Below, one piece after another: positions 1 to 8,700 of a stretch of 64,000 nt of DNA. The DNA is from an uncultured Desulfuromonas sp. (GTDB taxonomy: Bacteria > Desulfobacterota > Desulfuromonadia > Desulfuromonadales > Desulfuromonadaceae), in NCBI RefSeq assembly GCF_963678835.1, contig NZ_OY787470.1, forward strand, positions 744,001-808,000, read 5' to 3'. Position 1 is the stretch's first letter, and each line of letters starts with the position of its first letter. A program made the translations under genes and the position numbers. The notes under the pieces were generated by a model. It had not been told where the DNA came from and did no database searches. It saw nothing but the letters and a program-made list of their open reading frames with translations.

Positions 1-370
1 ATTTCCACAACACCTTTTTGATGGCCAGAGCATTGCGCTTGCCGATGTTGAAGGTGTTGTTGGGGTCCATGATTTTTGCGCCGCCGGCCAATTTGACAAT
101 AAAACCGCGTCCGCGGGGGTCGCAGCCCATGTCTGCCATTTGTTTCAGCAGCGCTGGAATGCCGGTATCGGCAAAATAACCGGGACGGGTCTTCACTTTT
201 TCCGGGTTGATTTTTGATTCCGGCAGTGCGACGTGCACCATGCCGACCGTGCGCGTTTTTGGACACATCAGGATGACAGCGACGCAAGACCCCAGAGCGA
301 ACGTCTTTACAATGTCTCCGGCTGTTCGGGATGCCCCGAATTCGCCAACACCTAGAATCACATTGCTCAT
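1..370 (-). CDS. cheD: CheD, chemoreceptor glutamine deamidase (partial)
   Basis: The minus-strand reading frame begins with ATG at 370 and runs off the window, so the C-terminus is missing. The visible 123 residues start MSNVILGVGEFGAS and contain the CheD core: the FALGSCVAVIL segment, with the cysteine expected to be the catalytic nucleophile, the TVGMVHVALPES segment, with the histidine expected to pair with it, and the KLAGGAKIM block. CheD deamidates glutamines on methyl-accepting chemotaxis proteins and in some species interacts with CheC. It lies 5 bp after cheB and ends the visible cheA-cheR-cheB-cheD operon. Family assignment is confident; the missing end prevents a length check. 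Confidence 0.93.
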   Translation of the reverse strand, partial: MSNVILGVGEFGASRTAGDIVKTFALGSCVAVILMCPKTRTVGMVHVALPESKINPEKVKTRPGYFADTGIPALLKQMADMGCDPRGRGFIVKLAGGAKIMDPNNTFNIGKRNALAIKKVLWK

Positions 371-375
371 CGTGT

Positions 376-1431
376 TTATTTCTCCGTCAGCAGGGAAATC
401 ACTTGGCTCGCGATGCGGTCAAGCGGAAACAGCTTTTCAGCGCCGCCTTTTTCATACGCGACCTTGGGCATGCCGAAGACAACCGAAGATGCTTCGTCCT
501 GGGCAAGATTGCGTGCCCCGGCATTTTTCATAGCCAGCATTCCCTCCGCGCCGTCTGAACCCATGCCGGTAAGCATGACGCCGACCGCATTACGACCAAC
601 GTGTTTGGCAACGGAATGCATCATCACGTCGACGGACGGACAATGGCCGCTGACTTTTTCTCCGGGCGCGCAGCGGACCTGATAAATGCCCCCGGAGCGG
701 ACAACTTCCATCTGTAAAGCGCCAGGGGCAACCAGGATGCGTCCCGGTCGAATGCGATCACCGTTTTCGGCTTCCTTAACTTCCATGGCGCACAGTTGGT
801 TCAGGCGCTCAGAAAACATTTTGGTAAAGCCGGGTGGCATATGTTGAACAATGACCACACCGGGCATGGTGGCTGGAAACTGCGTGACCACTTTTTTAAT
901 CGCCTCGGTTCCGCCGGTGGAAGCACCGATGGCGACAACCTTGTCGGTTGACTCGGCCAATGCTTTTGATGCTCCGTTGGCGACAGCAGCGCGTTTTTCA
1001 ACGCGCTTTCCTTTCCAGTGCGCCACATTGGCCGTGGAGGCGATTTTGACTTTGGCACGCAGCTCCATGAGCATAGCATTGAGCCCCTGAGCCACATTGG
1101 TTGTCGGCTTGGTGACGAAATCAACCGCACCCGCTTCCAGTGCCTCCATGGTGATCTGCTTGCCTTTTTGGGTGAGAGAACTGACCATCACCACTGGCAG
1201 CGGATATTGCGGCATCAGTTTACGCAGAAACTCAACCCCGTCCATGCGCGGCATTTCCACGTCCAATGTCAGAACGTCGGGTTTGAGTTGAACAATTTTA
1301 TCGCGAGCCATGTAGGGGTCGGCCGCAGAACCGACAACCTCAATCCCCGGGTCCATGGCCAGGCCGTTGGAGAGGATCTGCCGTACCAGAGCGGAGTCAT
1401 CAACAACGAGTACACGTACCGGTTTTGCCAT
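376..1431 (-). CDS. cheB: CheB, chemotaxis response-regulator methylesterase
   Basis: This is a 351-residue protein with an N-terminal receiver domain (about 5-125; phospho-acceptor Asp57 in TLDVEMPRMDG) and a C-terminal methylesterase domain (about 163-350). The expected catalytic triad is visible as Ser171 (IGASTGGTEA), His197 (VQHMPPG) and Asp293 (MGSDGAEGM). It removes methyl groups from, and deamidates, chemoreceptors when phosphorylated by CheA. An ATG at 1431 is chosen as the start. It overlaps the last base of the cheR stop (TGATG), which suggests translational coupling. A GTG one codon upstream (1434) is also possible. Confidence 0.97.
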   Translation of the reverse strand: MAKPVRVLVVDDSALVRQILSNGLAMDPGIEVVGSAADPYMARDKIVQLKPDVLTLDVEMPRMDGVEFLRKLMPQYPLPVVMVSSLTQKGKQITMEALEAGAVDFVTKPTTNVAQGLNAMLMELRAKVKIASTANVAHWKGKRVEKRAAVANGASKALAESTDKVVAIGASTGGTEAIKKVVTQFPATMPGVVIVQHMPPGFTKMFSERLNQLCAMEVKEAENGDRIRPGRILVAPGALQMEVVRSGGIYQVRCAPGEKVSGHCPSVDVMMHSVAKHVGRNAVGVMLTGMGSDGAEGMLAMKNAGARNLAQDEASSVVFGMPKVAYEKGGAEKLFPLDRIASQVISLLTEK

Positions 1432-2309
1432 CACAAAGTTCCTTTTTGGTAAGCCGCAGGCATGATGTATCTGAACAGCTGGCTGTCTCGACCGAGAGTT
1501 TCAGAGTGGCCGATGAAGAAATATCCTTCCGGCTCCATGCTGCGATGAAAGCGTTGTACTAACGCGTTGCGTGTTTGCTGGTCAAAATAAATCATGACGT
1601 TACGACAAAAAATAATCTGAAACGGCTTTTTGAACGGAAACGTCGTATTCATCAGGTTGAAACGGCGAAACGTCACCTCTTTGCGCACTTTGTCAACAAC
1701 CTGCATCCGTCCGTCAGGCAGTCGGTTGAAGTACTTCTGCAGGTTTTTCGGCAGGGATGCGACTTTGTCGGCACCGTAAATTCCCTGGGTGGCTGTCGCC
1801 AAGACGCGCTCAGAGATGTCGGTGGCAAGGATACCGGCATCCCAGTTGCCGTACTGTGAGCCGAGATATTCATGCATCAGCATGACCAGGGTGTAGGCTT
1901 CCTCACCGCTGGAACAGCCTGCGCACCAGACGCGTAAATCTTTGCGTTTTTGTTGCTGGAGCATTTGGCAGACCATCGGCAAGGCTGTTTTTGAAAAAAA
2001 GTCGAAATGGTCTTTTTCGCGGTTGAAATAGGTGTAATTCGTCGACACCATGTTGACCAGATCGCTGACCGCCTTGCCACTGGTATCCGTTTTCAGGTAG
2101 TCGTAATAATCCTGAAACGTGGCAATTTTGCTGGTGCGCAGCATTTTTTGCAGACGGCCGACCAGCAAGGAGCGTTTTTCGTCGGTGAGGTTGATGCCGA
2201 AGCGGTCATAGATCAACCGGCGCAGGGCATTGAATTCCTCATCGCTGATGGTCATCATTGACACACTGCGAGGCATTTCCAGAACGCCGTTGGAGTCATT
2301 AGGGGTCAT
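1431..2309 (-). CDS. cheR: CheR, chemoreceptor methyltransferase
   Basis: This 292-residue protein has the CheR all-alpha N-terminal domain (about 20-90) and the SAM-binding domain (about 100-285). The diagnostic sequences are NYTYFNREKDHFDFF, VWCAGCSSGEEAYT (SAM loop) and IIFCRNVMIYFD. It methylates glutamates on chemoreceptors and opposes CheB. The start at 2309 has a GAGG ribosome site about 8 nt upstream and sits 18 bp from the end of cheA. A downstream Met (MTISDEEF) is the point where family similarity begins, so the first 17-18 residues are uncertain. Confidence 0.96.
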   Translation of the reverse strand: MTPNDSNGVLEMPRSVSMMTISDEEFNALRRLIYDRFGINLTDEKRSLLVGRLQKMLRTSKIATFQDYYDYLKTDTSGKAVSDLVNMVSTNYTYFNREKDHFDFFSKTALPMVCQMLQQQKRKDLRVWCAGCSSGEEAYTLVMLMHEYLGSQYGNWDAGILATDISERVLATATQGIYGADKVASLPKNLQKYFNRLPDGRMQVVDKVRKEVTFRRFNLMNTTFPFKKPFQIIFCRNVMIYFDQQTRNALVQRFHRSMEPEGYFFIGHSETLGRDSQLFRYIMPAAYQKGTL

Positions 2310-2327
2310 AAAGAACCTCGGCCCGAT

Positions 2328-4631
2328 CTATTTCATTTCAACCAGATTGCCAACATCAAGAATGAGGCTGACATCGCCATTGCCAAGAATGGTGCAGCCG
2401 GAGCAGCCGCGGACATTGCCGATATATTCGGACAGCCCTTTAATAACCGTTTGCTGTTGGCCCATAATCTCATCGACCATCAGACAGATGCTGCGGCCCT
2501 GATATTCCAGAACAATCAGGATCGCTTCCACGAGATCGGAATGTTCCGGTGTGGTCTCAAGCAGTTCGTGCAAGCGAACCACCGGGAAGAAGTTTTCTCG
2601 CACCCGAACCAGTTCCTCATTGTCCGGTGTGACTGTGATGGCATCCGGTTGCGGTCGGAACGCCTCTTTGATCGACAGGATGGGAACGATGCATCGTGCC
2701 GTGCCTACCCGAACCAACATGCCGTCGATAATAGCCAGAGTCAGGGGGATGCGTAATTTGATCTTGGTCCCCTGACCGGGAATGCTGTCAACGTCGACTT
2801 TACCTTTGATTTTCTCAAGGTTTTGTTTAACAACGTCCATGCCGACGCCGCGGCCGGAGATGTCGGTGATCTTGTCTGCCGTCGAGAAGCCGGGTTGGAA
2901 GATCAGGTTGTAGATCTCCTTGTCGGTGAGGTCGGAACCATCTCCGTCAACCAAGCCGTTAGTGATGGCTTTGGCAAGAATTTTCTGCTTGTTGAGACCG
3001 CGACCATCATCCTCCAGGGTGATCCACACTTCGCCCTCTTCATGGCAGGCGTTAAGGCGGATAACCCCTGTTTCATCTTTTTCGGCGGCAATGCGCTCGT
3101 CGGGCGGTTCAAGGCCGTGGTCCATGGAGTTGCGCAGGATATGAACCAGTGGATCGGTAATGGTTTCGATAACCGTCTTGTCCACTTCGGTGGATTCACC
3201 GGACAGCTTCAGGTCAACTTTCTTGCCGGACTTGACCGACAGGTCATGCACAAGGCGGATCATGCGACGAAACAGGCCGGACACCGGAACCATCCGGATG
3301 ATCATGGCCATCTCCTGAAGCTCACGCACCAGTTTGCCCATCTGTTGGGCTGCCTTGTTGAAGCTCTCCAGTTCCAGCCCTTCCAGATCGGGATTGTGAA
3401 TCAGCATGTTTTCGGCGATAACCAACTCACCGATCAGGTTGATCAGGTTGTCGAGTTTTTCAAGGTCAACCCGGATATCCTGACGTTTGACGGCCCCTCC
3501 TTTTGGTTTTGCCTTGCGCGCCGGAGTTGCCGGTTTTTTGGTCTGAGTCTGGGTGGTGAGAGCTTCGTCAACCTGTTCTTTGGTTGCCTTGCCCATGTCG
3601 ACAATGACATCTCCCAGCGGTTTTTTCTGCTGGCTGAGCGCCTCGTTGACGGTTTCTTCGTCAACAACACCTTTCCCAACTAAAACTTCGCCGATGCGTG
3701 GTGACGGCAGAGCTTTAAGGGCATCAATAAGGATATCTATTTCATCGATTTCGTCGCGACCGTCTTCCGTCAGGGAGTTGAGTCCGTCCTTCAGGGCGTC
3801 TACGGAGTTCAGGAGAACTTCAAAGGGGTTCTCCGTGGCAAAAGAACCACCGCTTTTTACAACATCGAGAACGTTCTCGATCTGATGACTGAGTTTCTCA
3901 AGGGTGCTGTAGCCAAAAAAACCGCTGTTTCCTTTGAAACTGTGAATGCTGCGGAAAATCAGGGCGACATGATCTTGGCTGTCCGGCTCTTTTTCCCACT
4001 CAAGAAGGCTTTGTTCAGCCGTCTCCAGCAGCTCATCCGCCTCCTGAACAAAGCGCTCGACCATTTCCGGGGTGATCTCCAGAGTCAGGTCGTCGGTGGC
4101 TTCAATTTTGCTGGGGTCAAGTTTTGTGGCTTCAACTTCGCTCTCGGATTGTTGTTCAGGCGCTGCTTCAGCCTCCGGGGGCGCTTGTGGCTGTTCTGCT
4201 ACAGGCTCTTCAACCGGCGGTGCCGCGTCGCTGTCCATGGCTTCATGGAAGCGAGCCGCCATGGCTTCACCCTTTTCGGCCATCGCATCATCGGTAAAAT
4301 GCTCATCAACGGTTTCCAGCGCTTCCTTGGTGAAGTCGCAGCATTCACACAGCAAGGTGACATGCTCCGGTTGCAAGATCTTTTTACCGGAGCGCACCAT
4401 GTCAAGCAGGCTTTCCGCCGCATGGGCAACGCTGGTGATGTGGTTGAATTCAAGAAAGCCGGCACTGCCTTTCATGGAATGAAACAGGCGAAAGACGGCA
4501 TTGATGGTTTCGTTATCAGTCGTTTGTCCCAGCTCAATGATCGTCGGCTCCAGCTGCTCGATCATGTCCTGGCTTTCCTGAACAAATTCCTGAATAATTT
4601 CTATTTGATCACTGCTCAGCTCGTCGGTCAT
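2328..4631 (-). CDS. cheA: CheA, chemotaxis histidine kinase with two Hpt domains
   Basis: The 767-residue kinase has an unusual N-terminus. There are two Hpt domains, with phospho-acceptor candidates His51 (RLFHSMKGS) and His230 (RSIHSFKGN), separated by a Pro/Glu/Ala linker. Residues 311-362 hold a pair of helical repeats of the form IGEVLVGKGVVDEETVNEAL and LGDVIVDMGKATKEQVDEAL, resembling the N-terminal module of type II secretion/pilus ATPases. Next come the dimerisation domain (about 385-450), the HATPase domain with LRNSMDHG, DDGRG and GRGVGMDVV (about 460-630) and a CheW-like C-terminus (about 635-765). It autophosphorylates on signals from chemoreceptors and passes phosphate to CheY and CheB. 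No cheY or cheW gene is visible in the window. Confidence 0.96.
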   Translation of the reverse strand: MTDELSSDQIEIIQEFVQESQDMIEQLEPTIIELGQTTDNETINAVFRLFHSMKGSAGFLEFNHITSVAHAAESLLDMVRSGKKILQPEHVTLLCECCDFTKEALETVDEHFTDDAMAEKGEAMAARFHEAMDSDAAPPVEEPVAEQPQAPPEAEAAPEQQSESEVEATKLDPSKIEATDDLTLEITPEMVERFVQEADELLETAEQSLLEWEKEPDSQDHVALIFRSIHSFKGNSGFFGYSTLEKLSHQIENVLDVVKSGGSFATENPFEVLLNSVDALKDGLNSLTEDGRDEIDEIDILIDALKALPSPRIGEVLVGKGVVDEETVNEALSQQKKPLGDVIVDMGKATKEQVDEALTTQTQTKKPATPARKAKPKGGAVKRQDIRVDLEKLDNLINLIGELVIAENMLIHNPDLEGLELESFNKAAQQMGKLVRELQEMAMIIRMVPVSGLFRRMIRLVHDLSVKSGKKVDLKLSGESTEVDKTVIETITDPLVHILRNSMDHGLEPPDERIAAEKDETGVIRLNACHEEGEVWITLEDDGRGLNKQKILAKAITNGLVDGDGSDLTDKEIYNLIFQPGFSTADKITDISGRGVGMDVVKQNLEKIKGKVDVDSIPGQGTKIKLRIPLTLAIIDGMLVRVGTARCIVPILSIKEAFRPQPDAITVTPDNEELVRVRENFFPVVRLHELLETTPEHSDLVEAILIVLEYQGRSICLMVDEIMGQQQTVIKGLSEYIGNVRGCSGCTILGNGDVSLILDVGNLVEMK

Positions 4632-4686
4632 GGCGTTATTGGTTCTCCGTTTTTTAAGGTGGCTGCACTCACGTGGATCAAAATTG

Positions 4687-4699
4687 TTTGACTGTCAAA
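4687..4699. promoter_or_regulatory. Candidate operator palindrome TTTGACTGTCAAA
   Basis: This is a perfect 6-bp inverted repeat around one central base. It lies about 70 bp upstream of the cheA start and about 240 bp upstream of the sigma-54-like element. It could bind a dimeric regulator such as an enhancer-binding protein. No binding protein can be named from the sequence. Confidence 0.3.
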
Positions 4700-4902
4700 G
4701 TGTGGCTGTTGAACGTAGTGCTGTCAACCGAACAATTCATTAAGATGTCAAATTGTATTGGTTTGTTGCTCATATTAAACAACAGTTAGTAATTATAGTG
4801 TAAAAGGCAGAATTACTGAACTGCTTTTTCCTGCTTGTCTGTCAAAAAAATGACTTTTCTTCGCGAGCTGTCGGCAAAATGAATTTCAAACACTCTTTTT
4901 TT

Positions 4903-4936
4903 CTCCGTAAAGCTCGGAGCTGCGAGCTTTACGGAG
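4903..4936. repeat. 13-bp perfect inverted repeat beside sigma-54 element
   Basis: The arms CTCCGTAAAGCTC (4903-4915) and GAGCTTTACGGAG (4924-4936) are perfectly complementary around an 8-nt loop. The T-run downstream starts 8 nt after the stem and coincides with the promoter spacer, so this is a poor terminator. An operator or a read-through barrier is more likely. Confidence 0.5.
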
Positions 4937-4937
4937 G

Positions 4938-4953
4938 TGGCGCGTTTTTTGCA
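4938..4953 (+). promoter_or_regulatory. Sigma-54-type promoter (-24/-12)
   Basis: The sequence TGGCGCG-TTTT-TTGCA matches the sigma-54 consensus TGGCACG-N4-TTGCA with one difference. The invariant GG (4939-4940) and GC (4951-4952) are exactly 10 bp apart. It lies 65 bp before the TPR gene that heads the flgB-flgC-fliE-fliF run. Early flagellar genes in many proteobacteria use sigma-54 with an enhancer-binding protein, which fits this position. Confidence 0.65.
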
Positions 4954-5017
4954 TCATATGGAAAGTCTAAGTGTCGAAAATGAATCGGCTAAACCGCGTG
5001 TTGACCGGGTGTGACCA

Positions 5018-7420
5018 TTGAAGCGTTTATTTTCTGTTTGTTGCATATTCTTACTGCTTGTTGCGGGAAGCGCGTCCAGTTTTGCTGCCCCGCAACATTT
5101 TGTTCTGCAGAAAATTGATAAGCAGGATGAAGTCAATGTTACCCGGCTCATTCTTAAATTCAACAAAGTTCCTGAATTTAACGTCAATACGTCGGGGCAA
5201 AAGCTCGAAATTGAGTTGAAATCAACCTTGCCCGGCTCGGAAATGGTTTACCCAACGGAAGATGAACGGTTGGTTCGTACGCTGATTGGTCAGGCGAAAG
5301 ATAAGTTGATGGTGTCTTTTTTAATGCGCCGCCCACCTTATTTTGTCAATACATCGAAAGATTTGCGTACCGGTCTGGTGACGATTGATGTGCATTGGCG
5401 CGATACGCAAAGCGCCATGCGCCCGGCGATTGCCCGCAAGCTTCCCGGGCAGATGTCCCAGCTTGGCGGAGTCGGACGACGGGGCATTAATTCAGAATAC
5501 CGTGGCGATTGGTTGCGCTTTTTTGACGAATATGAGCTGCCGGTGACGATACCGGCCAAGATTCATTACACGATGCCGCCGTTTCCGGCTTTAGCTTTGC
5601 TGGGCCCGGTCGATGATGTGTTGCCGGTTGAGGTGGAAGAACTGGCCGCTGCCGATGATTGGGATGCAGCGATTGCGGCTTTACGCAATATCGGTTTTGA
5701 ATCAACGACCGGTTTGGAGCGGGTGCGCTTTTTGCTGTTGCTGTCTGAATTGGCGTTGCGTGGTGGAAATTATACGCAGGCTGAAAAGCGTGTGGCAGCG
5801 GCTCAGGCCGCACTGCCTGAAGATGGTGCGGAGCTGACCGAATATGCCCGTTTGCTCCATATGTATATCGCGGCGCGCCAATTCGCGAACCCCTATCAGC
5901 TTATGGCGGCATTGGAGCTTGATGCTCAACGTCAGGAGGAATCGCGGTTTTCGGTCTATTCGGAATTGTTGCATGCCGAAGTGGCCCTGGCGACGAATGA
6001 TGTGCGCGCCGCACAGGTTGTGCTTGATGCGCAAATCAAGCAAGGCAAAGCAGGTCTGGAGAGCCGTTATCAACAGCGCCAGGCCGATATCTGGTTCGAC
6101 CAGGGGAATTACGCTGCTGCCGTAGAGCGTTATCAGGCGCTGGCTAATCAGTTGGCGGACTACCCGTCGTCCCTGGCCAATTTTGCCATGAGCTTGTACC
6201 GCCGCAAAGATTATGATGGCGCGATTGTTCAGCTTAAACGTTTTCTCGATGGTGTCGACGATCCCGAATCGCGTGACATGGCGCGCTATCTGCTCGCCAT
6301 GGCGATGATTCACCGAGGCGATAAAGATGCCGGTTACGATCTGTTACACCAAATCCTTCCCGGAACGCAGGGGGCGTTGCTGGCCAAGGCTAAAATTGCC
6401 GATTTAAGCATGGTGGTTGATGATTTTTACAGTCGGCGCCGGGCACGTAACGACTATGTTGCGTTAACCGATTTGATGGTTGACCGTGATCGTCGTGCTG
6501 AAATGCAATTCAAGCAAGCGCTGGGATTATATCTGTTAGGGCAGCGACTCAAGGCTGTCGATGAATTGCGTTACCTGATCAGAGCGGATCGGATGACGGA
6601 CCTGGCTGGTCATGCTCAGGCGTTGCTGGCTGATATTTTGCCTGATTTGATCCGGGGAATGATCGCCGATAAGAAATATTTCAGTGCGTTGGTGTTGGTG
6701 GAGCAGAATCGCGATTTGCTGGTGGCGAGCCAGCGGGATTTTGATTTCCTTATTGGCCTTGGAGAGGTTTTTTCCCAGCTTGAGCTGTCTGATCGTGCGG
6801 TTCGCTTGTATCTGTATTTGCTTGATCATGCGGCGAAAGAGCAACAAACGCGTCAAGTTTATATCCCGCTGCTTAAAGCTTTGATGCAGCAGAAAGCCTA
6901 TGATCGGGTGGCCGATTATGCCAATCGCTATGCACAGAAATATCCCCAGGGAGGGCAGTGGCCGCAACTCTTTCAGCTGAAGCTTGAAGCGATGTTAGCC
7001 TTGGGACAAGAAGACGCTGTATTTAAGGCCCTTAAGGAGAAAGACCGGCCCAAGACCGAAGCGTTGGATAAAATGTTGGCGCATCTGGCCTGGAAGCGGG
7101 GCGATGTGGATCTGGTTATGAACACGATGGTTGGCTTGATTGGCAACGATCTGTCCAAAGAAGACCCCGCAGATTTGCTGGTTTTGGCTGAGGCCTATCG
7201 CGATAAGAAAAACTATGCTCAGGCACTGAAATTGTTTCGGTTTTTGCAACAGGGGGACTATCGTGACCAGGCCGTTTATAGGGAGGCGCAGATTCTGCTG
7301 CGACAGGGCCAACGTCGAGAGGGATTAAAACTTTTGCGTCAACTGGTCGAAGAAGCACAGAGTAATGAATGGCGCTCTTTGGCGAAAGAAACATTAGCGA
7401 TTGAACGTTTTGATCGCTGA
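5018..7420 (+). CDS. Secreted AMIN-like/TPR protein heading the flagellar operon
   Basis: This 800-residue protein begins with a signal peptide (about 1-23, KRLFSVCC followed by a hydrophobic run ending SSFA). A beta-rich segment (about 25-125) resembles AMIN-type domains. The rest, from about 200 onward, is helical with many degenerate TPR units (for example AAAVERYQALANQLADYPSS and YAQALKLFRFLQ). The start is TTG at 5018, since an in-frame TGA lies just upstream and only this start keeps the signal peptide; no strong ribosome site is seen. It precedes flgB by 31 bp and follows the sigma-54-like promoter. The architecture recalls the periplasmic motor scaffold PflA of Campylobacter (beta domain plus TPR superhelix), but homology cannot be shown here. 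Confidence 0.8.
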   Translation: MKRLFSVCCIFLLLVAGSASSFAAPQHFVLQKIDKQDEVNVTRLILKFNKVPEFNVNTSGQKLEIELKSTLPGSEMVYPTEDERLVRTLIGQAKDKLMVSFLMRRPPYFVNTSKDLRTGLVTIDVHWRDTQSAMRPAIARKLPGQMSQLGGVGRRGINSEYRGDWLRFFDEYELPVTIPAKIHYTMPPFPALALLGPVDDVLPVEVEELAAADDWDAAIAALRNIGFESTTGLERVRFLLLLSELALRGGNYTQAEKRVAAAQAALPEDGAELTEYARLLHMYIAARQFANPYQLMAALELDAQRQEESRFSVYSELLHAEVALATNDVRAAQVVLDAQIKQGKAGLESRYQQRQADIWFDQGNYAAAVERYQALANQLADYPSSLANFAMSLYRRKDYDGAIVQLKRFLDGVDDPESRDMARYLLAMAMIHRGDKDAGYDLLHQILPGTQGALLAKAKIADLSMVVDDFYSRRRARNDYVALTDLMVDRDRRAEMQFKQALGLYLLGQRLKAVDELRYLIRADRMTDLAGHAQALLADILPDLIRGMIADKKYFSALVLVEQNRDLLVASQRDFDFLIGLGEVFSQLELSDRAVRLYLYLLDHAAKEQQTRQVYIPLLKALMQQKAYDRVADYANRYAQKYPQGGQWPQLFQLKLEAMLALGQEDAVFKALKEKDRPKTEALDKMLAHLAWKRGDVDLVMNTMVGLIGNDLSKEDPADLLVLAEAYRDKKNYAQALKLFRFLQQGDYRDQAVYREAQILLRQGQRREGLKLLRQLVEEAQSNEWRSLAKETLAIERFDR

Positions 7421-7451
7421 AAATTGATTGAGAGATGAAGAGGGTGGAACG

Positions 7452-7862
7452 ATGATGACTTCAGGAATGATGGATCAAACAGCTCTGTTGATGAAAAAAT
7501 CGATGGATCTGCGTTTGCGCAATCAGCAGATCATCGCAGCCAACGTGGCCAATGCCCAGACCCCGGGTTATCAGGCGAAGACCTTTACGTTTGAGGATGC
7601 TCTTCGCCAGGCGGCAATCGGTGAAGGGACCGACCTGGAGGTGACGCATCCCCAGCATATCTCGACGCATGGCGGGGCGATCAACAATATTACCGGTACC
7701 GTTGGCGAGATCCGCGATACGTCCGGCATGGGGGATCGCAATACGGTCGAGGTCGACCAGGAGATGATCAATCTAGCCGAAAACCAAATCATGTATGAGG
7801 CGACCACGCAATTGCTCAATAAAAAACTCAGTATTGTCAAATACGTGGTACAGGGAACATAA
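7452..7862 (+). CDS. flgB: FlgB, proximal rod protein
   Basis: This protein of about 136 residues has the flagellar rod N-terminal motif (QQIIAANVANAQTPGYQAK) near residue 25 and the C-terminal helix LNKKLSIVKYVVQGT. It forms the most proximal part of the rod in the periplasm and is exported by the flagellar type III system. An ATG at 7452 (or 7455) is chosen because an AGAGGGTGG ribosome site precedes it; a TTG at 7428 is less likely. It is followed 11 bp later by flgC. Confidence 0.95.
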   Translation: MMTSGMMDQTALLMKKSMDLRLRNQQIIAANVANAQTPGYQAKTFTFEDALRQAAIGEGTDLEVTHPQHISTHGGAINNITGTVGEIRDTSGMGDRNTVEVDQEMINLAENQIMYEATTQLLNKKLSIVKYVVQGT

Positions 7863-7873
7863 GGAGGTAGTCC

Positions 7874-8305
7874 ATGGATATTTTTACGTCACTGAACATC
7901 AGTTCGTCGGCGCTTAAAGCGCAACGTATCCGGCTGGACACGATCAGTTCCAATATGGCGAATGCTGAAACAACACGGACTCCCGAAGGGGGGCCGTATC
8001 GGCGTAAGATGGTGGTGTTTGAGCCGGCGCAGGTGAGCTTTGCCGATCACTTGTCGGCCAAAGAAAAAAGCGCGCTCAACGGGGTGCAGGTCAGTCAGAT
8101 TGTCACGGAGGATTCCGAGCCACGGCTGATCTTTGATCCGAGCCACCCTGATGCCAACGATCAGGGGTATGTGGCGCTGCCCAATATCGACCTGCTTAAA
8201 GAGACAACCGACATGATGCTGGCGACTCGCGCTTATGAGGCGAATATCACAACCATCAAATCGGCGAAACGTATGGCGTTAAAAGCGTTGGAAATTGGCA
8301 AATAA
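7874..8305 (+). CDS. flgC: FlgC, proximal rod protein
   Basis: The 143-residue protein has the rod-family N-terminus (ALKAQRIRLDTISSNMANAETTRTPEG) and the C-terminal block MMLATRAYEANITTIKSAK, both typical of FlgC. It polymerises with FlgB and FlgF to make the proximal rod. An AAGGAGG ribosome site lies just before the ATG. Its size matches the family. Confidence 0.97.
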   Translation: MDIFTSLNISSSALKAQRIRLDTISSNMANAETTRTPEGGPYRRKMVVFEPAQVSFADHLSAKEKSALNGVQVSQIVTEDSEPRLIFDPSHPDANDQGYVALPNIDLLKETTDMMLATRAYEANITTIKSAKRMALKALEIGK

Positions 8306-8355
8306 GCCGTGGTTTTGAAGAACAGCCTGCTTATAACGGATAGCGAGGTGCAACA

Positions 8356-8649
8356 ATGAACGATATCTCCATTGATACCCATCTCAAATCGATGATGCCG
8401 AAGCTCAGCTTCGACAAAGAAACCCCGCAAAGTGGTTTCGCTGATATGTTGACCGAAGCCATTGATCAGACCAATAAGGCTCAGCTGGATGCGGATTCAG
8501 CAGTCACCGATCTTGTCACCGGCAAGGCCGATAACCTGCATGAAGTGATGTTGTCGATGGAAGAGGCCGATGTGTCAATGCGGATGCTGGTGCAGATACG
8601 CAATAAAGTGGTAGATGCCTACAAGGAAATTATCCAGATGCAGGTGTGA
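8356..8649 (+). CDS. fliE: FliE, MS-ring/rod junction protein
   Basis: This small 97-residue protein ends in the FliE signature (NLHEVMLSMEEADVSMRMLVQIRNKVVDAYKEI). FliE joins the MS ring formed by FliF to the rod and is among the first flagellar export substrates. It sits between flgC and fliF, the usual order. An AGCGAGG site precedes the ATG by about 7 nt. Confidence 0.96.
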   Translation: MNDISIDTHLKSMMPKLSFDKETPQSGFADMLTEAIDQTNKAQLDADSAVTDLVTGKADNLHEVMLSMEEADVSMRMLVQIRNKVVDAYKEIIQMQV

Positions 8650-8700
8650 GCCTGCAGGGAGTGCTTTTTAGCCGATTCTGGAATGGAGTATTCATAAATC

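Larger units (their letters stand above)
4632..5017. other. Divergent intergenic region, cheA / TPR gene
   Basis: This 386-bp region separates divergent operons and holds no gene. It contains a 13-bp perfect palindrome TTTGACTGTCAAA (4687-4699), further TGTCAA boxes at 4722 and 4746, and GTCA-N6-TGAC near 4840. It also holds a 13-bp inverted repeat (4903-4936) and a sigma-54-like promoter (4938-4953). The TGTCAA boxes lie roughly 100-250 bp upstream of the sigma-54 element, where enhancer-binding sites usually sit. That role is inference. No convincing sigma-70 promoter for cheA was found. Confidence 0.6.

Noticed and set aside
2823..3683. 286-codon open frame antisense to cheA
   Set aside because: It lies wholly opposite a conserved kinase gene, has no ribosome site or recognisable product, and follows from that gene's codon pattern.
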